A DNA stretch of 50,607 nt from a virus: the IMG/VR virus record IMGVR_UViG_3300010400_000025, positions 1 through 50,607 of that record; one strand, 5' to 3'. Position 1 is the first letter of the stretch. Each line of letters begins with the position of its first letter. Positions 36,645 through 43,874 of the stretch are shown here, piece by piece. Below the pieces are notes generated by a model. It did no database searches and was not told the origin of the DNA. It saw only the letters and a program-made list of their open reading frames with translations. The position numbers and the translations under genes are program-made.

Positions 36645-37103
36645 TTACTCCGGCACAAGCCGGAGGGACATGGCGTTGCCTACGATCCTGAAGCCAAAGT
36701 GCTCCAGGAACCGGCTTGTCCGCTCCGGTTGGAATGAAATGGCAGTGCCACCGACGATCTCACTAGCGCCCAGGCCTTTAGCCCACTGGATCAAATGCTT
36801 GGTGAGAAGCACGGCTGCCCGAGTTCCGCGATTTTCCGGCGAGACGTAGATTACGCGCTGAAACACTCGCAGTCCACGCCGATATTCGTAGCCGTTGACC
36901 GTCGCCCAGATGAGGCCGATCGGCTTGTCGTCACCGTTGGCGGCGACGAAGATCGTCGGGTTGGCGGCGCTCAGATAGTTGGCGAATTGCTCGCGCACGA
37001 CCCTGCCATCGAAGATGGTGTCGGCCTTGGTGTCTTCGACCTGGTGCTTCACCATCTCGACCACGATGTCGATGTCCTCCGGCATGGCGAGCCTGACATG
37101 CAT
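36645..37103 (-). CDS. GNAT-like acetyltransferase, virion module (152 aa)
   Basis: The order VRLAMPEDIDIVVEMVKHQV, IFVAANGDDKPIGLIWATVN, YVSPENRGTRAAVLLTKHL, then FLEHFGFR is the typical GNAT layout: strand beta4, the CoA-binding RGxxxA-like loop (RGTRAA), and the conserved final GF. Substrate unknown. It sits beside a second GNAT-like protein between tail and ejection genes. Such proteins in podovirus structural clusters may be virion parts rather than soluble enzymes. ATG overlaps the previous stop (TGATG). Confidence 0.75.
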   Translation of the reverse strand: MHVRLAMPEDIDIVVEMVKHQVEDTKADTIFDGRVVREQFANYLSAANPTIFVAANGDDKPIGLIWATVNGYEYRRGLRVFQRVIYVSPENRGTRAAVLLTKHLIQWAKGLGASEIVGGTAISFQPERTSRFLEHFGFRIVGNAMSLRLVPE

Positions 37104-37573
37104 CACTCCACCCACACGAAACGCACGAAATTCTCACCATGCTTGCCGTAGCCGGAGAGCCTCTCGCTGGCGCGGAACCCGAGCATCTCGACGAAGCGGA
37201 TCGCCGCCTCGTAGCTCTCCATCACTACGCACTCGATGCGGAACGACTGCTCGGCGTAGGTCGGGAGCAAAAGCCGCTTGATGACGCGCGCAATCGGCAG
37301 CGCTACCGCAGGAAAACGGTCGGTGGCGAAAAACCCCGCCGAGATGGTGTCCGGCTCGACCCTAACCATCGCCCCGAAAGCCACGGCGGTGTCGCCATCG
37401 TAGGCGGCGAACGTGTCGTCCCGGTCGGCGTAGCGGGCAATGAGATCACCAACGAGCGTTTCGCGGGAATCGGCGTACTGGTTGATCGCCGTGAACTCGG
37501 CAACGTCTTCCTCCCGCAGATTGGCGACGACCTCGCGCAGCGCTTCGTTGGTGCCTTCCTCAACGTGTACCAT
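37103..37573 (-). CDS. Second GNAT-like protein (156 aa)
   Basis: MVHVEEGTNEALREVVANLR is followed by DGDTAVAFGAMVRVEPDTIS and SYEAAIRFVEMLGFRASERL. The AIRFVEMLGFR end is GNAT-like, but the CoA loop (ALPIARVIKRLLLPTYAEQS) lacks a clear QxxGxG/A, so activity is uncertain. It is probably a divergent paralogue of the neighbour at 36645. Overlaps the end of the tail-nozzle gene by 14 nt. Confidence 0.65.
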   Translation of the reverse strand: MVHVEEGTNEALREVVANLREEDVAEFTAINQYADSRETLVGDLIARYADRDDTFAAYDGDTAVAFGAMVRVEPDTISAGFFATDRFPAVALPIARVIKRLLLPTYAEQSFRIECVVMESYEAAIRFVEMLGFRASERLSGYGKHGENFVRFVWVE

Positions 37574-39722
37574 CGTCGGTCCCGCTGTCGGCATCGTAGT
37601 GGATCAGCGCGTTGCTGATCTTGGCCGCTTCCGCCGATCTTGACTTGAAAGTCAACGACGCATGCGTCGACTGGCCGTTGAACGTCAGCCGGTTGTGCGG
37701 CGTCGTCGTCTCGTCGATCGTGCCGAGCACCTCGGCCTTGTCCTGCGCATTGACGTCCATCGACACGCTGACGTCCCAGACGCCGCGCACGGCGGCATCC
37801 CAGCCGTTGAAGCTCTTCTCCTTGGCGGGCTTGTCGCCATCGAGGAACGGCGTCTGCATAGTCGCCTGGATGCTATCGTAGGCCAGCGCCGCGCCTTCGC
37901 CGCCATAGCAGTAGATCGTGTCGCCGGAGCGCACGTAGACACGTCGGCGGAACACGATGCATTCGTCGATGTTGAAGACCTTGTCCTCGGGATTGCCGAT
38001 CGCGTTGACGCCAGGGACCGACGGAATGTAGTTCGACCAGGCGCTGACCTTGGCGCCGGAAAAATAGCTGAACACGAAGATCAGATTGCCCATGGTCAGC
38101 CAGAAGCGGCCTTCGCTGGGCTCGATCACGCCGAACACCTTCAGCCGCTGGATCGACGTCATGGTCTGCAATTTCTTGATGACGAGCGCGTCGACCAGCA
38201 CCCCGACGTCGGCGGTCGACGCGCTGTTCGACGAGTCGCGGGCGCGCACCGAGCGGATGCCGCTCTCGTCGAGATAGTAGATATCGTTGTCGCCGAATTG
38301 GCAGACGCTGTGCGGGCTGCGAGTGCCGGTGTTGCGCAGCACCTGGGCCTGCTTGTTCAGAGCCGGATCGGGATCGGTGTATTCCACGATGATGTTCGAA
38401 TAGGCGAACAGCGCCAGGTAGTTCTGGTACTTAGCGAACGCCATCAATTCCTCGGCGCCCGACACCTCGGCGGACATGTCGACGAAACCGGCGCCGACAT
38501 TGGCGGTTGAAACCCGCCATTTGGTCGGATCGTCGCGCATCGAGAAGTACATTGTCGGGCCGGAAAGCGCGTACATCTTGGTGCCGTGCGTGCCGACGAA
38601 ATCACCGGGCAGATAAGGCAAATTGACCGGCGCCGTGGTGTCCGGCGGTGGGTCCTTGCCTCCGGCAAAAACTCGAGACGCGGTCGTCAGATTGGTCGTG
38701 AAGCCATTGGTGTACGCCGCGATCAGCGCCCTGCCATTGGTCGACGCGCCAGGCAGATTGGGCATCACCGAAACGGTATCGGCGCCGTCCCAGACCGCAT
38801 GATAGTCGCGCACCCCGACAAAGCCGTTGATCGCAGCAACGACCGCCTTCGCCGTCTCCGAATTGCTGATCCGCCATTCGGTCTTAGCCATGAGATCGTA
38901 GCTGTCGACCGACAGATCGATCGTCGAGACGACGTGGTTGACGCCACCGGCCATGTTTTGCGGCGCGTTGGTGGCGACGTTACCCGCCGTGGTGACCTGG
39001 ATGAGCTTGCCGTTGATCGCCGTGCCGTAGGTGACCGCGACGACGGTGACCTCGTCGTTCTTCGCCGAAGCGACATAGTTCGGGTTCGACACCCAGCGAT
39101 TGATCTCCTGCGCGACACCGGCTGCGGTGGTTATGTTGCTGCCGGTGTGCGGTATCTCCTTCTGGGTGATTTTCACCCCGTTGATGTAGACCCCGGTGAC
39201 CTTGTTGCTGACCGCGCGCGTGCCGCCCGTGATCTTGAATTTGCCGACCGCCTGCTTGGCCGCGATGTTGCTGCCGCCCGTGACCTTGAACGTCACCTTG
39301 GAGCAGCCATAGTCCCAGTCGGAGACGTTGACGCCGTTGTAGTAGTGGTAGGTGTCGCCGTCGGTGAATGTCGCGCTGACGTAGACCTTGCCCTTGTAGA
39401 GCGCATATGAATTGATCATCGCCAGCTTGCCGGTCGGCACGAACGGATGCACCAGCTGCTGATACTGAATCGCCGCGTCCAGACCGGCTGGCCGCGTCGT
39501 GTCGCCCCACACCAGCAGGCCGCTCGCGGTGTTGCCAAGGCCGATCGTCTTGCCGACCGTCGGCAGATCGGCCTTCTTGATGAAAGCCGCGCGCTTCTCG
39601 AATTCGCCGCCGCGATTGATGTGCCCGTTGAGTGCCTGCAGCAGCACGCCACCAGGCGTCGTCTCGGGCATCCGGCGGGAGTCCAGACCGCCCGTGAATT
39701 CCTTGATCCAGATCGTTCCCAT
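37560..39722 (-). CDS. Tail tubular protein B-like / tail nozzle (720 aa)
   Basis: MGTIWIKEFTGGLDSRRMPE is typical of podovirus tail-tube B/stabilisation proteins. Residues about 10-60 (PGGVLLQALNGHINRGGEFE) precede a beta-rich repeat region with SVMPNLPGAS and DTIYCYGGEG segments that may form propeller-like blades. It follows the tail-tubular-A-like gene directly, as in T7-like and related phages. It forms the lower tail channel through which DNA leaves. Confidence 0.8.
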   Translation of the reverse strand: MGTIWIKEFTGGLDSRRMPETTPGGVLLQALNGHINRGGEFEKRAAFIKKADLPTVGKTIGLGNTASGLLVWGDTTRPAGLDAAIQYQQLVHPFVPTGKLAMINSYALYKGKVYVSATFTDGDTYHYYNGVNVSDWDYGCSKVTFKVTGGSNIAAKQAVGKFKITGGTRAVSNKVTGVYINGVKITQKEIPHTGSNITTAAGVAQEINRWVSNPNYVASAKNDEVTVVAVTYGTAINGKLIQVTTAGNVATNAPQNMAGGVNHVVSTIDLSVDSYDLMAKTEWRISNSETAKAVVAAINGFVGVRDYHAVWDGADTVSVMPNLPGASTNGRALIAAYTNGFTTNLTTASRVFAGGKDPPPDTTAPVNLPYLPGDFVGTHGTKMYALSGPTMYFSMRDDPTKWRVSTANVGAGFVDMSAEVSGAEELMAFAKYQNYLALFAYSNIIVEYTDPDPALNKQAQVLRNTGTRSPHSVCQFGDNDIYYLDESGIRSVRARDSSNSASTADVGVLVDALVIKKLQTMTSIQRLKVFGVIEPSEGRFWLTMGNLIFVFSYFSGAKVSAWSNYIPSVPGVNAIGNPEDKVFNIDECIVFRRRVYVRSGDTIYCYGGEGAALAYDSIQATMQTPFLDGDKPAKEKSFNGWDAAVRGVWDVSVSMDVNAQDKAEVLGTIDETTTPHNRLTFNGQSTHASLTFKSRSAEAAKISNALIHYDADSGTDDGTR

Positions 39723-40444
39723 CAGTTCTCGTAGATGATCGGCGGCTTGTACCGGGTGATGAATTCGCGCGGCGCGGGCAGCGCCGGACCGATGCCGAAC
39801 ATGCGGAAGCGCTTGCGCGGCGTCAGACCGCCGCGCTGGCGCCGGTAAATCTGGTTGGCCTGGTCGAGCTTCACCTGGGCGTCCTTGGCGCCCTGCGCGG
39901 CCAGTAGCTCGGCGGCGCCGAACATCACCAGCAGATTGTCGTCGAGATCAGCGCGATCGGCGTCCTTGACGAACGGCTTGAGGTTGCGAATGCCGGTGAA
40001 TTTGAGCATGCCCTGCATCGTCGTCTTGTCGCCGTTCATGTCGGCGATCGGCCAGATTTCGATGTCCTCGTCTTCGTGGATTTGCCAGCGCATCACCGGC
40101 CAGGCACGCTCGTTGAGATCGCTGTTGTAGGCCGAGTAATGCTCGCCGAAGATGCCAGGAAGCAGCGGACGCCAGCCACCGCTATCGAACACCTCGATCT
40201 TCTCGATGTTGTCGATGTGGATGTCGTTGGGCGTGGCGTAGTAGCGCTGCGAGATCGAGCACGGCTTCAGCCGCTGCACGCGCAGATGCGGCCATGTGAA
40301 GTCGTCCCACAACCGCTCCTGGATGCGCTGGAGCATGTTGACATGGGCGTCACGAACCTGGCGGTTGTGCGCCGGATTCATCGACAGGCGGGCTTCGGCC
40401 CGCAGCATGTCGAGAACGCGAAGCAGAGTGGTGTGACGCGCCAC
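39722..40444 (-). CDS. Tail tubular protein A-like connector (240 aa)
   Basis: MARHTTLLRVLDMLRAEARL begins a helical domain; HVNMLQRIQERLWDDFTWPH and RYYATPNDIHIDNIEKIEVF match the gp11-type pattern of an N-terminal helical bundle followed by a beta domain. It bridges portal and tail nozzle. The position directly before the nozzle gene agrees. Confidence 0.78.
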   Translation of the reverse strand: MARHTTLLRVLDMLRAEARLSMNPAHNRQVRDAHVNMLQRIQERLWDDFTWPHLRVQRLKPCSISQRYYATPNDIHIDNIEKIEVFDSGGWRPLLPGIFGEHYSAYNSDLNERAWPVMRWQIHEDEDIEIWPIADMNGDKTTMQGMLKFTGIRNLKPFVKDADRADLDDNLLVMFGAAELLAAQGAKDAQVKLDQANQIYRRQRGGLTPRKRFRMFGIGPALPAPREFITRYKPPIIYEN

Positions 40445-40453
40445 GGCGAGCCC

Positions 40454-40930
40454 TCACTTGAACAGCGATTTGACCGGCTTCCTGGCTGGCTTCGCTTTCG
40501 GTTTGGTTTTCGGCTTCGGCGGTGCTTTGACGACCTCGTCGGCTTCGTCGACCTCGTCGTCTTCGACCTCGTCGGGCTCGGACGCCGCCTGTGCCTTCTT
40601 CGGCTTGACACGCCCGGTCGCCTTGAAAAAGCTTTCGTCGATCTCCAACTCGTCGAAGCCTTCGTAGACGCGCGCGGCGGCACCAGGGAAGAGAACCTCA
40701 ACCGCCGACATCTCACGCGAACCGGGTGGCTTCCCGTAGATTTCGAGCAATCGACTACGTTCTTCGCGACTGGTACGCTCGATCTCCTCGTCGAGAGGCT
40801 GGATATCGAACACCGAAGCGTTGCCGTGAATCTCGCGCAAGACGGCGACCTCGGCGGGCGTCACGCCGAATTTCGGGATTGTCTGCCCCAGGTTGCCGCC
40901 GAGCGCGAGCATGATGTTGGCTTGTTGCAT
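40454..40930 (-). CDS. Head protein with charged C-terminal tail (158 aa)
   Basis: ATG 40930 follows GAGGAGGCGTC. MQQANIMLALGGNLGQTIPK then FGVTPAEVAVLREIHGNASV forms a folded start, similar to small head-completion or capsid-region proteins in podoviruses. The end is an acidic stretch (EPDEVEDDEVDEADEVV) then a basic Pro/Lys run (KPKTKPKAKPARKPVKSLF). Possibly a decoration or head-assembly protein. Family uncertain. Confidence 0.65.
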   Translation of the reverse strand: MQQANIMLALGGNLGQTIPKFGVTPAEVAVLREIHGNASVFDIQPLDEEIERTSREERSRLLEIYGKPPGSREMSAVEVLFPGAAARVYEGFDELEIDESFFKATGRVKPKKAQAASEPDEVEDDEVDEADEVVKAPPKPKTKPKAKPARKPVKSLFK

Positions 40931-40940
40931 TGACGCCTCC

Positions 40941-41624
40941 TCACGGCGTGAAGGTGAAGGGAAGCGTTCCCGACACCTTGGCGCCTGTCTGCACGCCGAC
41001 CGGAACCTCCGCTGGCGAGGCAAACATCGACGGCTTGACGCCAGTCGTGACCTCACCGCTCGACACGAAAGTCGTTAGCTCCGGCAGGTTGTTGAACAAG
41101 ATGGTCGTGTCGACGGTGAAGCCCTCACCCTGAACACTTAGCGTCAGATCAGCGCTGCCGACTTGAGCACTGCTGGGTTGAAGCGCCGTGACCACCGGGA
41201 TGGGCGCAGGCGGTCTGATCGCGGCGATGATTTCGTTGACCTTGGCGACGGTGGTCACCAGATCGGCGTCATCTGCCAGCGGCGCGATGGCAAGCAACGA
41301 TTCGCCGACGGTCTTGCGCGGCATCTGGAACAGCAGCGTGGAGCCCGCCTTCCACGGCAAGGCCTTCTTGTTGGTCGCGACGACCTTGTCGGGCTGGTAA
41401 TCGAAAGTGACGAAATTCGAGCCCTTATAAAAATTGCTGTTGTTGACGATGACGATGTTTCCGCCGATCGACGCTTGCTTCACGCCGATGAAATCGTCCT
41501 GTCCCATGTTGACCGGATACGGCACGTCGACCGTGCCGTCGGTCGGCACATCCGCGTCGATCGTGATGGCGCTGACCCCAAAATTCTGCGGCAACCCCAT
41601 GCCAGCGGTCAAACCATTTGACAT
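40941..41624 (-). CDS. Head decoration / fibre protein with Ig-like domain (227 aa)
   Basis: GGAGA 9 nt upstream. The N-terminal half is strand-rich (ITIDADVPTDGTVDVPYPVN; MGQDDFIGVKQASIGGNIVI). Residues about 145-227 (VVTALQPSSAQVGSADLTLS then VQGEGFTVDTTILFNNLPEL) are a clear IPT/TIG immunoglobulin-like domain, common on capsid and tail surfaces for carbohydrate binding. Position next to the capsid gene suggests a decoration protein. Confidence 0.75.
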   Translation of the reverse strand: MSNGLTAGMGLPQNFGVSAITIDADVPTDGTVDVPYPVNMGQDDFIGVKQASIGGNIVIVNNSNFYKGSNFVTFDYQPDKVVATNKKALPWKAGSTLLFQMPRKTVGESLLAIAPLADDADLVTTVAKVNEIIAAIRPPAPIPVVTALQPSSAQVGSADLTLSVQGEGFTVDTTILFNNLPELTTFVSSGEVTTGVKPSMFASPAEVPVGVQTGAKVSGTLPFTFTP

Positions 41625-41681
41625 CAGAAAATCTCCGACTGTTCGTTCTACGTTTCCGATTCGTCCGTTCGTGAACTGTTT

Positions 41682-41708
41682 GGGACAGAGCCAGAACGGC
41701 TCTGCCCC
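41682..41708 (-). terminator. Hairpin just after the capsid gene
   Basis: GGGACAGAGCC (41682-41692) pairs with GGCTCTGCCCC (41698-41708) with one A/C mismatch and a 5-nt loop. No T-run follows on the minus strand, so it is more likely an mRNA-stabilising or partial-termination structure. Confidence 0.5.
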
Positions 41709-41718
41709 AAATATTCAA

Positions 41719-42807
41719 TCAGGTGATGTCATACACGCCAGAAGTATTCAGCTGCTTGGCGACCATGACGCCAGTCATCGACAGGCCATTGTACATGGTC
41801 ATCCTGTCGTAAGGCCTGGCAGGATTGTGCTTTTTCATCCTTTGGCCATCCATATACAATAACCGGAGGCCGGTCCGGCTCATGTCGATCGCGTAGCAGC
41901 GCTTCGACAGGCCGAGATCGTCCATGGTCGGGTCCCACTGAAGCTGGATGCCATCGTGCTTGGGGTCGGGCATCGAGCCATCGGCATTGCCCACGCTCCA
42001 GCCGGTCTGGGTGTACCAGCCATTGGCGCGAAGCTCGGCCTTGTAGGCGTCAATGAACGCCGAGCCGCAGAAATACTGGATGCTGGTGGAGCCGTTCTTG
42101 TACTTGTTGAGCAACCGCACCTCCTTGTCCATGAAGGCGATCAGCACGCCACCGCCGGTCGAAGCCGACGTGATCGCGCCCTGCCCACCGGCAGCGCCGT
42201 AGGCGGCGGTCGCCGCGCGGTTCTGCCACCAGGTATTCGCCGTGCGGCTGAGATTGCCGGTCGAGCCGACATTCGGCACGTCGAGGATGATCGAGCGGAT
42301 GCCCGCCAGCGCCTTGGTGTCGGTCGCGCCGTCGGCGTGGATCAGCCGGTCGAGGCTGAACGCATAGTCGGCGCCGAGCTTCTCGTTCTTCTCATCGAGC
42401 AGATTCGCCAGCGCCTGCGCCTCGCGGCCAGACATCTCGCGGGTGGTCTGATCGGTGCCGTCCTCGACGACGTCGATGCCGTCGATCTTCAGTTCGGTCT
42501 GGGTGACCACCATGCCGATGAAATGCTCTTTCCACGGCCACTGCGTGCGCTGGGTGCCGACCGGGTTGTAGTAGGTCAGCTGATCGTCACCCGTGTAGCC
42601 CTTGAGCGTGCCGCCGCCGTAGCCGGAAGCGACCGCGAAATTGACGTTGACGTTGCCGCCGACGAACTTGCCAGCCTTGGCGTTGAACGCCTCCAGCATC
42701 GGCTTGTTCGCGATGTCCTGTTTCCAGACTTTCCCCTTGTCGATGTAGGTTTCGAGACTTGATGCGTTGATGTTGGCGATTTCGCCAGCTGTGAAGGCCA
42801 TGGCCAT
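41719..42807 (-). CDS. Major capsid protein
   Basis: A 362-residue protein with a strong GGAGGTGA site. MAMAFTAGEIANINASSLET opens the helical N-arm; VVTQTELKIDGIDVV and LLDEKNEKLGADYAFSLDRL fit the spine helix region of HK97-fold capsids; STSIQYFCGSAFIDAYKAEL and IQLQWDPTMDDLGLSKRCYA match the late domain seen in podovirus capsids of this size. Follows the scaffold gene by 12 nt. Multiple copies form the icosahedral shell. Confidence 0.9.
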   Translation of the reverse strand: MAMAFTAGEIANINASSLETYIDKGKVWKQDIANKPMLEAFNAKAGKFVGGNVNVNFAVASGYGGGTLKGYTGDDQLTYYNPVGTQRTQWPWKEHFIGMVVTQTELKIDGIDVVEDGTDQTTREMSGREAQALANLLDEKNEKLGADYAFSLDRLIHADGATDTKALAGIRSIILDVPNVGSTGNLSRTANTWWQNRAATAAYGAAGGQGAITSASTGGGVLIAFMDKEVRLLNKYKNGSTSIQYFCGSAFIDAYKAELRANGWYTQTGWSVGNADGSMPDPKHDGIQLQWDPTMDDLGLSKRCYAIDMSRTGLRLLYMDGQRMKKHNPARPYDRMTMYNGLSMTGVMVAKQLNTSGVYDIT

Positions 42808-42819
42808 TCACCTCCAAAC

Positions 42820-43824
42820 TTACTGCACGTTCCGCTTCGCAAGCTCGGCTTGGATGATCTCCATCGTGTTCTTCGGAGCGGGACGGGCATCGCTTGACCC
42901 TGTTTGGAAGCCATTGACCGGGGTGATCGATCGGCGCGCCGTGGCGGCAGGAGCTTGCCTGAAGCCCTTGTTGACGTTCTCGTAGGCGCGGCGCAGCTGG
43001 TCCTGCACGCCTTGCGGCGCGGCAGGGATGCCTTCCTGGCGTTGCAGCCAGAGCACCTCTTTCCCGATAGCTTCCAGTTTGGCGTCGAAGTTCGGATCGC
43101 GGGCGCGACGATCGCGTTCCCAAGCCGTTGCGGCGTCCCGGCGCAGACTAACCTGCGCCATCTGCTCGCGGCGTTCGGCCTGCTGCTGGTCGAACGATCG
43201 CTGGACCGTCACCGACTGGGTGGCGGCGCGGGCTCGGGAGACTTCCAGAGCCGCTTCCGGCGTCATCTTCTGCTGCTGGATCAGCGCCCTGAGATCGTCA
43301 GGGAGCACTTCACCGGCAGCGACCAACAGCTTGCGAACGGCGGGCTCGATGCGCTTCCAGGCTTCTACCGGATTGACCTTCATCAACCCGCCGATCGTGA
43401 GTAGCTCGGCGGCTTCCTCGGGCGCCAGCCCGTTGCTGTCGATGAAGTTCTGGACGTTCTGGTAGCGGACAGCGTCGACCTTGAAGGTGTTGCGCTGGCG
43501 CAGGATTTCCTGGAATCGCGGGTGCTTGTTGAACGGGACGTCGGAGAAGTTCTCGTCGTCCGGTTCCTTGGGTCTGCGATCACGCGCTTGCGTGGTCGGT
43601 TCTTCGACTGTGGCTGACGAGGCCTCGGGTGCCGCTTTTCGCTTGGCGACGACGTCCTTGACAATCTCGTATGGATCGTCGTCGGGAACCCGGTTGCTGA
43701 CGTCTTTCCCAGTGGACGAGGCTGGGGTTGCGGGCTGCTCGGAACCTTGCGGCTCGCCCGCATCGTCCGATACCGTCGTTACCGGCGGCATCTCTTCGAT
43801 TTCGTGTTCCACTTCAGGTGGCAT
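42820..43824 (-). CDS. Scaffolding protein (334 aa)
   Basis: Highly charged and mostly helical or disordered: an acidic N-terminus (MPPEVEHEIEEMPPVTTVSD), a Lys/Arg-rich middle (REQMAQVSLRRDAATAWERD), and a C-terminal NTMEIIQAELAKRNV helix likely to contact the capsid. Location between portal and capsid, size and composition match podovirus scaffolds. It should leave the procapsid after assembly. No protease gene is seen nearby. Confidence 0.82.
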   Translation of the reverse strand: MPPEVEHEIEEMPPVTTVSDDAGEPQGSEQPATPASSTGKDVSNRVPDDDPYEIVKDVVAKRKAAPEASSATVEEPTTQARDRRPKEPDDENFSDVPFNKHPRFQEILRQRNTFKVDAVRYQNVQNFIDSNGLAPEEAAELLTIGGLMKVNPVEAWKRIEPAVRKLLVAAGEVLPDDLRALIQQQKMTPEAALEVSRARAATQSVTVQRSFDQQQAERREQMAQVSLRRDAATAWERDRRARDPNFDAKLEAIGKEVLWLQRQEGIPAAPQGVQDQLRRAYENVNKGFRQAPAATARRSITPVNGFQTGSSDARPAPKNTMEIIQAELAKRNVQ

Positions 43825-43857
43825 CTGCGTTTCGTACTCTCGTTTGTCCTACGTCAC

Positions 43858-43873
43858 AAGACATTGTGAACAC
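43858..43873 (-). promoter_or_regulatory. GTGTTCACAATGTC motif before the scaffold gene
   Basis: On the minus strand GAGTGTTCACAATGTC lies about 35 bp upstream of the scaffold start. Closely similar copies lie at 20231-20244 before the helicase gene and at 18813-18824 before the 18297-18800 gene. No good -10/-35 pair was seen. It may be a regulator site. Confidence 0.35.
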
Positions 43874-43874
43874 T

